Source: Chelatococcus sp. YT9
Lineage (GTDB): Bacteria; Pseudomonadota; Alphaproteobacteria; Rhizobiales; Beijerinckiaceae
DNA length: 64,000 nt
Direction: 5' to 3'
NCBI RefSeq assembly: GCF_018398315.1
Contig: NZ_JAHBRW010000003.1
Span: 1-64,000 of the forward strand
Shown here piece after piece: positions 42,038 through 51,131 of this stretch. The notes beneath the pieces were generated by a model that saw nothing but the letters and a program-made list of their open reading frames with translations, did no database searches and was not told the DNA's origin. The translations under genes and the position numbers were made by a program. Numbering within the stretch: the stretch's first letter is position 1; every line of letters starts with the position of its first letter.

Positions 42038-45000
42038 ATGGTCAAGACCATCACAAAGATCCTTGTCGCCAACCGGTCTGAGATCGCGATCCGCGTCTTT
42101 CGGGCGGCCAATGAGCTTGGCCTCAAGACGGTCGCGGTCTGGGCCGAGGAAGACAAGCTCTCGCTCCACCGCTTCAAGGCGGATGAGAGCTACCGGATCG
42201 GGCGTGGTCCGCATCTGCGGAAGGATCTCGGCCCGATCGAGAGCTATCTGTCGATCGACGAGGTGATCCGGGTGGCGAAGCTATCGCACGCCGATGCGAT
42301 CCACCCCGGATATGGATTGCTCTCCGAAAGTCCGGAATTCGTCGAGGTCTGCAACAAGGCCGGCATCGCCTTCATCGGCCCGACTGCCGATACGATGCGG
42401 CAACTCGGCAACAAGGTCGCGGCCCGCAACCTCGCCATTTCGGTCGGCGTGCCGGTCGTGCCCGCCACGGATCCGCTGCCCGACGACATGGCGGTGGTGG
42501 CGCAGATGGCCGAGACGATCGGCTACCCGGTGATGCTCAAGGCCTCCTGGGGCGGCGGCGGGCCCGGCATGCGCGTCATACGCGCCGCCGCCGATCTCGC
42601 TCGCGAGGTCACCGAAGCGAAGCGTGAGGCCAAGGCCGCCTTCGGCAAGGACGAGGTCTATCTGGAGAAGCTCGTCGAGCGGGCCCGCCATGTCGAGAGC
42701 CAGATCCTCGGCGACACCCATGGCAACGCGGTCCACCTTTTCGAACGCGACTGCTCGATCCAGCGGCGCAATCAGAAGGTCGTCGAGCGGGCGCCCGCCC
42801 CTTATCTCACCGACGCACAGCGGGCCGAGCTCGCCGACTACTCCCTGCGCATCGCCAGGGCGTCGAACTATGTCGGCGCGGGCACGGTCGAGTACCTGAT
42901 GGATGTCGACACCGGCCGATTCTACTTCATCGAGGTCAATCCGCGCATCCAGGTCGAGCATACGGTCACCGAGCTCGTCACCGGGATCGACATCGTCAAG
43001 GCGCAGATCCACATCCTCGAAGGCCATGCCATCGGCACGGAAGCCTCAGGCGTGCCGCCCCAGGAGGCGATCCGTCTCAACGGCCACGCACTCCAGTGCC
43101 GCGTGACGACCGAGGACCCCGAGCAGAGCTTCATCCCGGACTATGGCCGCATCACCGGCTATCGCGCGGCTTCCGGCTTCGGCATCCGGCTCGATGGCGG
43201 CACCGCCTATCCCGGCGCGGTGATCACGCGCCACTACGACCCGCTCCTGGAGAAGGTCACCGCCTGGGCGCCGACGCCGCATGAGGCGATCGCGCGCATG
43301 GATCGCGCCTTGCGCGAGTTCCGGATCCGCGGCGTCGCGACGAACCTGACCTTCCTCGAGGCGATCGTCGGCCACCCGTCCTTTGCCGATCTGAGCTACA
43401 CGACCCGCTTCATCGACACGACGCCCGAGCTTTTCCGGCAGGTGAAGCGGCAGGATCGTGCGACCAAGCTGCTGAGCTATCTCGCCGACGTGACGGTGAA
43501 CGGCCATCCCGAGACGCGCGACCGCGACCGCGCTCCGGCCGATGCCGCCGCGCCCGTGCTGCCTTTCGTCGACGCGCCGATCATGCCGGGCACCCGCGAG
43601 AAGCTCGCCGAGCTGGGTCCGCAGGGATTTGCCCGCTGGGTGCGCGACCAGAAGCAGGTGCTGCTCACCGACACCACCATGCGGGACGCCCACCAGTCGC
43701 TTCTTGCGACGCGGATGCGGACGTATGACATCGCCCGGATCGCGCCGGTCTATGCGAGCGCGCTGCCGAACCTGTTCTCGCTCGAATGCTGGGGCGGGGC
43801 GACCTTCGACGTCGCCATGCGCTTCCTGACGGAGGATCCCTGGGAGCGTCTCGCCCGTATCCGCGAAGGCGCGCCCAACATCCTGTTCCAGATGCTGCTG
43901 CGCGGCGCCAACGGCGTCGGCTACAAGAACTACCCCGACAATGTCGTGCGCTATTTCATCCGCGAGGCCGCCAGGGGCGGGATCGACGTATTCCGAATTT
44001 TCGACTGCCTGAACTGGGTCGAGAACATGCGCGTCGCGATGGATGGCGTTCTCGCCGAGGGCAAGCTCTGCGAGGCGGCGATCTGCTATACCGGCGACAT
44101 CCTCAACTCCGCCCGGCCGAAATACGATCTGAAGTACTATGCCGGCCTCGCCGCCCAGCTGGAAAAGGCGGGCGCGCATATCATCGCGGTCAAGGACATG
44201 GCCGGGCTGCTCAAGCCGCGCGCCGCGCAGATCCTGTTCAAGGCCCTGCGGGAGGCGACGGACATTCCGATCCATTTCCACACCCACGATACCTCGGGCA
44301 TCGCCGCCGCGACCGTGCTGGCCGCGGTCGAAGCCGGCGTCGACATCGTCGATGCGGCGATGGACGCCTTCTCGGGAGGGACCTCGCAGCCCTGCTTGGG
44401 CTCGATCGTGGAAGCCCTGAGCGGCACCGACCGGGACCCCGGGCTCGACACGGCCTGGATCCGGCGCATCTCGTTCTATTGGGAAGCCGTCCGCAGCCAG
44501 TACGCCGCCTTCGAGAGTGACCTGAAGGGCCCCGCCTCCGAGGTCTATCTCCATGAGATGCCGGGCGGCCAATTCACCAACCTCAAGGAACAGGCCCGCG
44601 CGCTCGGGCTGGAGACGCGGTGGCACGGCGTGGCGCAAGCCTATGCCGATGCGAACCGCATGTTCGGCGACATCGTCAAGGTGACCCCCTCCTCCAAGGT
44701 GGTCGGCGACATGGCCTTGATGATGGTCAGCCAAGACCTCACCGTCGCCGATGTCGAGAGCCCGGACCGCGATATCGCCTTTCCGGAATCTGTCGTCTCG
44801 ATGCTGAAGGGGGATCTGGGACAGCCGCCGGGAGGCTGGCCCGAGGCCCTGCAGACGAAGGCCCTGAAGGGCGAGGCGCCCTTTACCGCTCGCCCCGGCT
44901 CGCTCCTGCCGGACGCCGACCTCGCCGCCGAGCGCAAGACCGTCGAGGCACAGCTCGGCCGCCCCGTCAGCGGCCCCGAATTCGCCTCCTATCTGATGTA

Positions 45001-45499
45001 TCCGAAGGTCTTCACCGACTTTGCGATGGCGGCAGAGAAATACGGCCCGGTCAGCACCCTGCCGACGCCGGCCTATTTTTACGGTGTGGCGGTCGGTGAA
45101 GAGGTGCTGCCCGAGATCTACACCGGCAAGACGCTCGTGATCCAGCACCAGGCGACCGCGGAGCCCGACGAGCAGGCGATGGTCAAGGTGTTCTTCGAGC
45201 TCAACGGCCAGCCCCGAATCGTCAAGGTGCCGGACCGCAACCGCGTCGCCAGCCGGCCGGTTTGCCGAAAGGCGGAAGCAGGCCATCCCGGCCAGGTCGG
45301 CGCGCCGATGCCCGGGGTGATCTCCACCGTGGCCGTGTCCGCAGGACAGGCGATCAAGGCCGGTGACGTCCTGCTGTCGATCGAGGCCATGAAGACGGAG
45401 ACCTCGCTGCATGCGGACCGCGACGGTACGGTGAGCGAGGTGCTGGTCAAGGCCGGCGACCAGATCGACACCAAGGATCTGCTACTCACACTGAGCTGA
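42038..45499 (+). CDS. pyc: Pyruvate carboxylase
   Basis: 1153-residue single-chain pyruvate carboxylase, full length. The biotin carboxylase domain (1-455) starts ILVANRSEIAIRVFRAANELG and carries the ATP-grasp loop KASWGGGGPGMRV near 168-180, where the usual Arg is Pro; the RDCSIQRRNQK and EVNPRIQVEH motifs are normal. The carboxyltransferase domain starts with TMRDAHQSLLATRM near 547. The biotin domain ends the protein, with GAPMPGV near 1090 and the biotinyl Lys in EAMKTET near 1119 (Thr instead of the common Met after Lys). It makes oxaloacetate from the pyruvate that the neighbouring aldolase would release. The start has no strong ribosome site. Confidence 0.95.
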   Translation: MVKTITKILVANRSEIAIRVFRAANELGLKTVAVWAEEDKLSLHRFKADESYRIGRGPHLRKDLGPIESYLSIDEVIRVAKLSHADAIHPGYGLLSESPEFVEVCNKAGIAFIGPTADTMRQLGNKVAARNLAISVGVPVVPATDPLPDDMAVVAQMAETIGYPVMLKASWGGGGPGMRVIRAAADLAREVTEAKREAKAAFGKDEVYLEKLVERARHVESQILGDTHGNAVHLFERDCSIQRRNQKVVERAPAPYLTDAQRAELADYSLRIARASNYVGAGTVEYLMDVDTGRFYFIEVNPRIQVEHTVTELVTGIDIVKAQIHILEGHAIGTEASGVPPQEAIRLNGHALQCRVTTEDPEQSFIPDYGRITGYRAASGFGIRLDGGTAYPGAVITRHYDPLLEKVTAWAPTPHEAIARMDRALREFRIRGVATNLTFLEAIVGHPSFADLSYTTRFIDTTPELFRQVKRQDRATKLLSYLADVTVNGHPETRDRDRAPADAAAPVLPFVDAPIMPGTREKLAELGPQGFARWVRDQKQVLLTDTTMRDAHQSLLATRMRTYDIARIAPVYASALPNLFSLECWGGATFDVAMRFLTEDPWERLARIREGAPNILFQMLLRGANGVGYKNYPDNVVRYFIREAARGGIDVFRIFDCLNWVENMRVAMDGVLAEGKLCEAAICYTGDILNSARPKYDLKYYAGLAAQLEKAGAHIIAVKDMAGLLKPRAAQILFKALREATDIPIHFHTHDTSGIAAATVLAAVEAGVDIVDAAMDAFSGGTSQPCLGSIVEALSGTDRDPGLDTAWIRRISFYWEAVRSQYAAFESDLKGPASEVYLHEMPGGQFTNLKEQARALGLETRWHGVAQAYADANRMFGDIVKVTPSSKVVGDMALMMVSQDLTVADVESPDRDIAFPESVVSMLKGDLGQPPGGWPEALQTKALKGEAPFTARPGSLLPDADLAAERKTVEAQLGRPVSGPEFASYLMYPKVFTDFAMAAEKYGPVSTLPTPAYFYGVAVGEEVLPEIYTGKTLVIQHQATAEPDEQAMVKVFFELNGQPRIVKVPDRNRVASRPVCRKAEAGHPGQVGAPMPGVISTVAVSAGQAIKAGDVLLSIEAMKTETSLHADRDGTVSEVLVKAGDQIDTKDLLLTLS

Positions 45500-45805
45500 C
45501 CGGACGCACTCTCTCAGGTGACTCCGTCAGCACTGCTGCTGATTTCAGGAGTCCGCACCGTCATCCAGGCCAGACTATTGCTGCTGGGATTTCCGATCAA
45601 ACTAAGGGATCGTGCTTGTCACCTGCGCCGCCCGCCACACGTCTGGGCGAGCATACGGCTGAGTTGGTGAACCTGAGCGGCCCCCGATGAGTCGATCGCT
45701 AGATGGCCACTAGCCCGGAACGCGACCGGAAATGCGTCTGCAATATCTTCGCTCGAAAAACTATACGGGAGGCGGCGCACATTGCCGCCGCACCCCATGG
45801 CAAGC
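45500..45805. other. Convergent gap after pyruvate carboxylase
   Basis: About 300 bases between convergent genes. A 70-codon minus-strand frame at 45619-45831 (segment LPYSFSSEDIADAF) has some protein character and could be the tail of a lost gene, but I cannot assign it. No clear bidirectional terminator. The base composition changes from GC-rich on the left to less GC-rich on the right near here. Confidence 0.35.
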
Positions 45806-46813
45806 TCACGTCTTAAGGTTCCGAAGATCAATCGCGATCTTGCCGGCCGCGGCGCGAGCCTTGATCAAAGCGATGCCATCTGACGCTTTATCGAATGGAA
45901 GGACAACGGTGGGCTTGGGCCGCAAACGGCCAGCCTTGATGTGCTCAAGCATGGCGCCCACTTGGCTCGAAAAAGCATTCGGATTTCGCCGCAGAACTTC
46001 ACCCCAGAAGACGCCGCGAATATCGCAACCCTTTAGGAGCGGCAAATTGAGAGGCAGGTTCGGAATCCCTGCGGTAAAGCCAATGACGAGATATCGACCT
46101 TCCCAACCGACCGCCCTCAGCGCCGGCTCGGCGTAGAGGCCGCCCACCGGATCCACGACCACATCAATCCCTGACGGGCCTGCGCTGCTCTTCAAGGCCG
46201 CGCCCAATGGCCTTTGGTCCGTGGTCGTCATTTCGGCCGGATACTCGATCACGACATCCGCGCCCGCTGCCAACGCGGCGTCGAGTTTCTCGCGGCTACT
46301 GGCCGCTGCTAGCACGATACCGCCGAGCGCCTTTGCGACCTCGCAGGCAGCTTGTCCAATTCCGCCTCCTGCGCCCAGCACAAGAACTCTCTCCCCTTCC
46401 TTCAGGCCTCCACGTTCGACAAGGGCATGCCATACGGTGCCGTATACGAACGGGAAAACAGATGCTGAAATCAGGTCGAATTCTGCAGCTATCGCGGCGC
46501 AGTTTGAGGCATCGATCACGACGAGCTCTTGCAGAGCGCCGAACAATGTTACGGCGACCACCGCATCACCGACACGAAAGCCAGCAACGCCCTCGCCGAC
46601 CATCTCCACCATACCTGCCAGTTCCCCACCCGGCGAGAAGGGTCTCTCGGGCTTGATCTGATAGAGGTCTTCAATGATCAAGCCGTCCGGGAAATTGAGC
46701 CCGACGCCGGCCGTTCGAACCAGCAGTTGTCCCGGACCAGGTACAGGCGCGGGTATATCGGCCCAGTGGAGAGTGTCTGGGCCGCCGGGCTCGCGGCTAA
46801 GCAACGCCTTCAT
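45806..46813 (-). CDS. NADPH:quinone oxidoreductase-like MDR protein
   Basis: 335-residue zinc-free medium-chain reductase. It lacks the structural and catalytic zinc ligands of alcohol dehydrogenases. The GroES-like N half opens MKALLSREPGGPDTL and the Rossmann half has VLVLGAGGGIGQAACEVAKALG near 140-160 (typical AxxGxxG) and NLPLLKGCDIRGVFWG near 262. Such enzymes reduce quinones or enoyl thioesters with NADPH. It is the last gene of the third catabolic block and follows the bifunctional gene by 35 bases, so it may reduce an enoyl-CoA intermediate rather than a quinone. Confidence 0.9.
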   Translation of the reverse strand: MKALLSREPGGPDTLHWADIPAPVPGPGQLLVRTAGVGLNFPDGLIIEDLYQIKPERPFSPGGELAGMVEMVGEGVAGFRVGDAVVAVTLFGALQELVVIDASNCAAIAAEFDLISASVFPFVYGTVWHALVERGGLKEGERVLVLGAGGGIGQAACEVAKALGGIVLAAASSREKLDAALAAGADVVIEYPAEMTTTDQRPLGAALKSSAGPSGIDVVVDPVGGLYAEPALRAVGWEGRYLVIGFTAGIPNLPLNLPLLKGCDIRGVFWGEVLRRNPNAFSSQVGAMLEHIKAGRLRPKPTVVLPFDKASDGIALIKARAAAGKIAIDLRNLKT

Positions 46814-46848
46814 AGTATACTCCAGAGAACTGTTTTTACGGGTGAGCT

Positions 46849-48792
46849 TCAGCTTTGTGTCGAGGCCTCAAGCTCCGCAGCAAACATCGGACCACCGCGA
46901 TGGCGCGGAAAACCGTATCCATTCAGATAGACGACATCGATGTCGGTTGCAGAAGCGGCATGTCCTTCTGCGAGAATCGCGGCCCCCTCCTTTGCCAATG
47001 CCTCGGTGAGCTCCGCCACGATCTCCCCGCGTGAATATGAACGCGGTGTGCGCCCGATGCTGCGTCGCGCCTCTTCAAGGAGTTGTTCAGCTGCCTTCGC
47101 AGGCACCCCTCTGGCTTTTCCAGGCGTGAAATCGTACCAGCCGGCACCCGACTTCTGGCCCAGGCGACCAGCCGGGGTCATGATCTCTCCGATTGGAGAG
47201 ATATACGTTTCCGGGAACCGTCGGCGTCGATCTAAACGCACGCGATGGGAAACGTCGTTCCCTACCAAGTCGAGCATCCGGAACGGCCCCATAGCCATTC
47301 CCCATTCCTCCAGAGCATCGTCGATCTCATAGGGGCTGACACCCTCTTCGACCATAAGGTATGTCCGGTCCAGGTAAGCCTCGAGCATCCGGTTGCCGAT
47401 GAATCCGTGGCAACTACCGGCCACGACAGCGACCTTCCCGATCCGTTTTGCAAAATCCAGTGCTGTTGCAAGGGTTTCTCGAGAGGTCTCATCACTCCTC
47501 ACAACTTCGAGCAAACGCATGACGTTTGCTGGAGAGAAGAAATGCAGTCCTACGACACGCGGCGGATCGGATGTTCTCGATGCGATTTCATTGATGTCGA
47601 GCATCGAAGTGTTCGAGGCCAGGATCGCATCGGGTCTGCAGATCTTATCCAGCATCGAGAATACCTCGTGCTTGACATTCATGTCTTCAAACACCGCCTC
47701 GATCACCATATCGACCGACCGCAAGTCTGGAAGATCTTCATGGTATGTAATGCGGGACAATGCAGAGTCTCGCTGCGGAGCGGAGATGCGATTCTTCTCC
47801 ACGTCGCGATCAAACATTGTACCGATCGCGTTTTGGGCGGCGGTGAGCGCCGCGGGATTGGCATCAACCAGTCGAACCGAGATCCCGGCTCGGGCGACTG
47901 CTATCGCAATGCCGCGGCCCATCGTCCCGCTGCCGACGATGCCGACGGTTTCGATGCGTTTCGCTTGGACCGTTGGTCCGTCAAGCTTGCCGGCGGCTCG
48001 CTCCGCAAAAAAAGCATAGCGCAGAGCCTTGGCTTCAGGGCTGTTTTCAAGCTCATTGAAAATGCGGCTTTCGAGCGCAATTCCTTCCTCGAACGGCAAC
48101 TTCGCTGTCGCGGTGATGGCCTCGAGCGCGGCGATTGCAGCCGGACGCAACCCTGGAGTTCGACGGGCTTCAACTGCTGCCATTACAGCTTCGGCGTCGA
48201 CAGCTCGGTCGCGGAGCAGAGACTGCTGCCGAGCGCCGCTAGCGAGGTCCTGGGCAATTTTAGTGGCTGCGTTGACGACATCATCGTCGATAGCATCAAG
48301 CAATCCGCTCCCGGCCAGGTCACGAGCACTTCGCACGCGCCCGGTGACGATCATGTCGACCGCATCGGCCGGTTGCACCGCCCGCGGAAGCCGTTGGGTG
48401 CCGCCGGCGCCCGGGATGATGCCGATATTGACCTCCGGCAGTGCCAATCGGGCATCGGGTTTTGCGGCACGCGCATGCGCTGCTAGGGCGAGTTCAAGAC
48501 CGCCACCCATGCAGATACCTGAAATTGCAGCGATTACCGGTTTCGCGCTGCCTTCGACAGCCTGGAGTATCTGCGGGAAATCCGGTGCAGCCGTTGCTTT
48601 CGGAGTGCCGAATTCGCTGATGTCGGCGCCAGCCGAGAAGGTCTTCTCAGACCCGAGAAGAACAATCGCTTCAATTGAGGGATCGTCATTAGCACTTCTC
48701 AGTTGTTCCACGATCGAGGCGCGGAGAGAATGTGAAAGCGCATTTACAGGCGGATTGTCCAACTGGACGTAACGGATCTTCTCGCTGCTCAT
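46849..48792 (-). CDS. Bifunctional enoyl-CoA hydratase/3-hydroxyacyl-CoA dehydrogenase
   Basis: 647-residue FadB/FadJ-like fusion. The crotonase half has FSAGADISE near 55, AISGICMGGGLELALAAHARAA near 92 and LPEVNIGIIPGAGGTQRLPR near 120 with both catalytic Glu positions filled or nearly so. The dehydrogenase half has NAD motif VGIVGSGTMGRGIA near 290, catalytic His in GLHFFSPANVMRLLEVV near 425, and a C-terminal repeat ending with HRGGPMF. It is shorter than E. coli FadB/FadJ (over 700) and closer to the peroxisomal-type fusion. It performs hydration and the second oxidation of beta-oxidation for this cluster. Confidence 0.93.
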   Translation of the reverse strand: MSSEKIRYVQLDNPPVNALSHSLRASIVEQLRSANDDPSIEAIVLLGSEKTFSAGADISEFGTPKATAAPDFPQILQAVEGSAKPVIAAISGICMGGGLELALAAHARAAKPDARLALPEVNIGIIPGAGGTQRLPRAVQPADAVDMIVTGRVRSARDLAGSGLLDAIDDDVVNAATKIAQDLASGARQQSLLRDRAVDAEAVMAAVEARRTPGLRPAAIAALEAITATAKLPFEEGIALESRIFNELENSPEAKALRYAFFAERAAGKLDGPTVQAKRIETVGIVGSGTMGRGIAIAVARAGISVRLVDANPAALTAAQNAIGTMFDRDVEKNRISAPQRDSALSRITYHEDLPDLRSVDMVIEAVFEDMNVKHEVFSMLDKICRPDAILASNTSMLDINEIASRTSDPPRVVGLHFFSPANVMRLLEVVRSDETSRETLATALDFAKRIGKVAVVAGSCHGFIGNRMLEAYLDRTYLMVEEGVSPYEIDDALEEWGMAMGPFRMLDLVGNDVSHRVRLDRRRRFPETYISPIGEIMTPAGRLGQKSGAGWYDFTPGKARGVPAKAAEQLLEEARRSIGRTPRSYSRGEIVAELTEALAKEGAAILAEGHAASATDIDVVYLNGYGFPRHRGGPMFAAELEASTQS

Positions 48793-48857
48793 GGAGTCCT
48801 CGTCTTGATGGGCACGTCACGAATAGCCTCCTGATCGAGGCCGTTCGCCCGTGGCTA

Positions 48858-49913
48858 TTAGTTTGGATGGGTCAGCTCCCTGGCGGCTTCCCATGCTCTT
48901 TCCGCAAAACGCACCGCCAGTGGTCCAACCGCAGCCGCGTCGGCGGAGGCCGCGTTGCCCGCGCGAGCGCGGTCGGCAATGCCGACGAAAATCACTGCGA
49001 AGCGGAAAAGCGCAAAGCATACGTGGAATGGAGTCAACGGCACTGTCGGCACGGCGCTCCCATAATAGCGGCGCACAAACTCGTTCTCGGTCGGAAGTTG
49101 CAAAGACTCCAAATCGAGACCCAGCATGCCTCCATACTCGTCGGGAGCGGAGCGCCACGGCATACAGCACAACCCCAGGTCTGCGAGGGGATGACCAAGC
49201 GTAGAGAGCTCCCAATCAAGGATTGCGACCACCTCCGGCCGCGTGGGATGGAAGAGCATGTTTCCAACCCGGAAGTCGCCGTGAGCGATCGCGATTCGAC
49301 CGTCTTCTGGTGGCTGGTGATCGCTTAGCCAGGAGATCACTCGGTCAAGGGCGGGAATGCGATGCGATGGGGATTCATGGTACTGACGTGACCAGCGCGT
49401 AATCTGGCGCTGGAAGTAATTCCCGGGTTTCCCATAGTCCGACAAGCCAATTGCATTTGGATCGACCGCATGCAGTTTCGCCATGGCGTCGGCTGTTGCG
49501 TAATAGAGCGGCCGGCGTTCTTCTGGTGCAACGTCCGTGAGCGAGCAATCGTGAAAGACGCGACCTTCTACGCGCTCCATCAGATAGAAAGGTGTCCCAA
49601 CGACCCCAGTATCTTCGCACAGCATCAATGCCTTCGGCGCCGGCACATCGGTCTTCTCCAGTGCCTTGAGCACGCGATACTCGCGCTCAACCGCATGTGC
49701 GCCCGGCAGGATTTCGCCAGGCGGCTTCTTACGGAGGACCATGCGGCGGCCCCCGTGGTCGACGAAGAAGGTCGGGTTGGACTGACCGCCGCCGACCCGG
49801 TCGAGTTTGAGGGCCCCCCTTCCAAATGCGGCATCGAGATAAGCGCTGAGCCTCTCCATCGAGAACTCGACGGATCCGGCTCGAGCCGCCGACCCTTCAT
49901 GAACCTCAGTCAT
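48858..49913 (-). CDS. APH-type kinase associated with acyl-CoA dehydrogenase (ACAD10/11- and LvaA-like)
   Basis: 351-residue aminoglycoside-phosphotransferase-fold kinase. The Brenner motif HGDFRVGNMLF near 211 and the metal-binding LDWELSTLGHPLADL near 232 are intact, and the nucleotide-binding lysine lies in RMVLRKKP near 48. In ACAD10/ACAD11 this domain is fused to an acyl-CoA dehydrogenase; in Pseudomonas levulinate degradation the free kinase LvaA phosphorylates the 4-hydroxyl of 4-hydroxyvaleryl-CoA. Here it overlaps the neighbouring ACAD gene by eight bases (start ATG at 49913). I infer a 4-hydroxyacyl-CoA kinase, not an antibiotic-resistance enzyme. Confidence 0.9.
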   Translation of the reverse strand: MTEVHEGSAARAGSVEFSMERLSAYLDAAFGRGALKLDRVGGGQSNPTFFVDHGGRRMVLRKKPPGEILPGAHAVEREYRVLKALEKTDVPAPKALMLCEDTGVVGTPFYLMERVEGRVFHDCSLTDVAPEERRPLYYATADAMAKLHAVDPNAIGLSDYGKPGNYFQRQITRWSRQYHESPSHRIPALDRVISWLSDHQPPEDGRIAIAHGDFRVGNMLFHPTRPEVVAILDWELSTLGHPLADLGLCCMPWRSAPDEYGGMLGLDLESLQLPTENEFVRRYYGSAVPTVPLTPFHVCFALFRFAVIFVGIADRARAGNAASADAAAVGPLAVRFAERAWEAARELTHPN

Positions 49914-51117
49914 TTGAAGACGCTTCCCAGCGCCAGAAGTCTGCGCCGTGCTTCTCAAGATGATTGTTCAGAACCATCTTGTGCACTTCGTCAGCGCCAT
50001 CGACGAGGCGCGCCTGTCGGGCGTATCGGTAAATCCATTCCAGCACAGTGTCTTTTGAATAGCCGCGTGCACCGTTGATCTGGATGGCGATGTCAGCGGC
50101 TTCATGGAGCAAATTGGCGACGTGAACCTTCGCCATCGAGACCTCTTTGCGGGCGAAACGACCGCGATCGAGTTCCCAGGCAGCCTTCATCACCAGCAAT
50201 CGGCCGATCTCTACTTTCATGGCGAGACCGCCCAGCATCATTTGGATCGACTCGCGATCCGCTAGCCGGACGCCGAACCCGGAACGTTCGGAGGCGTAGG
50301 CGCGGGCGATCTCAACGCAGCGCTTCGACAGGCCGAGCCAACGCATGCAATGGGTTAGCCGGGCTGGGCCCAGTCGGATTTGCGTCGCCTTCAGCCCGTC
50401 ACCCTCGTTCATAATGACTTCGGAGGCCGGGATTTCCAGGCCATCGAACACGAGTTCGCAGTGGCCTCCGTGCTCCTCCGGCCCCATGATTTCGATCCGG
50501 CGTTCAATGCGCCAACCCGGCTGATTGCGATCGAACAAGAAAGCTGTCAGTCCCTTGCGGGGATCGTCAGAGGTTTTGGCGATCAAAATGAAGTGCTGCG
50601 CTTCGTCCGCACCAGTGATGAACCATTTGCGGCCGGTTATGATGTATTTTCCGCCACGTTTCTCAGCCCTTGTTTGAATCATGGAAGGGTCCGAGCCCCC
50701 GCCGGGCATCGGCTCCGTCATGGCAAAGGCGGAGCGGACTTTTCCCCCCACGATTGGTTTTAGCCAGCGCTCCTTCTGAGTTTCCGTGCCCACGGCTTCC
50801 AGAAGCATCATGTTGCCATCATCGGGCGCCGCGGAATTGAAAATGACGGGCCCAAAGATCGAACGGTTCATGGCCTCATAGCAAACCGCCATGCCCATCT
50901 TGCCGAGGCCTTGTCCGCCCGTGTTCGGCTTGAGCTGAAGGCACCATAAGCCCTCAGCTCGCGCCTCGGCGCGCAGTTTGTCCGCGAGATCGAGCCGGAT
51001 GTTGTCGTGCTCGTCGTAGCTTGAACGGTTAGCTTCTAGCGGGAGCACCTTGCTCTCAACAAAAGCGGCGATGCGCGTCCGAAACTCTTCGATGCGCGGT
51101 GATACAGTGAAGTCCAT
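49906..51117 (-). CDS. Acyl-CoA dehydrogenase of the ACAD10/11 type
   Basis: 403-residue dehydrogenase. FAD-binding SAFAMTEPMPGGGSDPSMIQT near 130 has the extra glycines typical of the ACAD10/11 group; KWFITGADEAQHF near 165, GPARLTHCMRWLGLSKRCVE near 255 and the tail RQARLVDGADEVHKMV near 372 are also typical. In LvaC-like enzymes this protein eliminates phosphate from a 4-phosphoryloxyacyl-CoA and delivers a normal enoyl/3-hydroxyacyl-CoA. The overlap with the kinase gene supports a two-step 4-hydroxy acid system. No LvaB-like small protein gene is visible here. Confidence 0.93.
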   Translation of the reverse strand: MDFTVSPRIEEFRTRIAAFVESKVLPLEANRSSYDEHDNIRLDLADKLRAEARAEGLWCLQLKPNTGGQGLGKMGMAVCYEAMNRSIFGPVIFNSAAPDDGNMMLLEAVGTETQKERWLKPIVGGKVRSAFAMTEPMPGGGSDPSMIQTRAEKRGGKYIITGRKWFITGADEAQHFILIAKTSDDPRKGLTAFLFDRNQPGWRIERRIEIMGPEEHGGHCELVFDGLEIPASEVIMNEGDGLKATQIRLGPARLTHCMRWLGLSKRCVEIARAYASERSGFGVRLADRESIQMMLGGLAMKVEIGRLLVMKAAWELDRGRFARKEVSMAKVHVANLLHEAADIAIQINGARGYSKDTVLEWIYRYARQARLVDGADEVHKMVLNNHLEKHGADFWRWEASSND

Positions 51118-51131
51118 GAGACGATCCGCAG

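Noticed and set aside
43046-45412. 788-codon minus-strand open frame inside pyruvate carboxylase
   Set aside because: Antisense of a fully recognised enzyme; the predicted peptide is His/Arg/Gly/Asp-rich composition noise.
48858-49913. Aminoglycoside resistance gene
   Set aside because: The fold is APH-like, but the overlap with an ACAD10/11-type gene and the catabolic setting point to an acyl-CoA-linked kinase.
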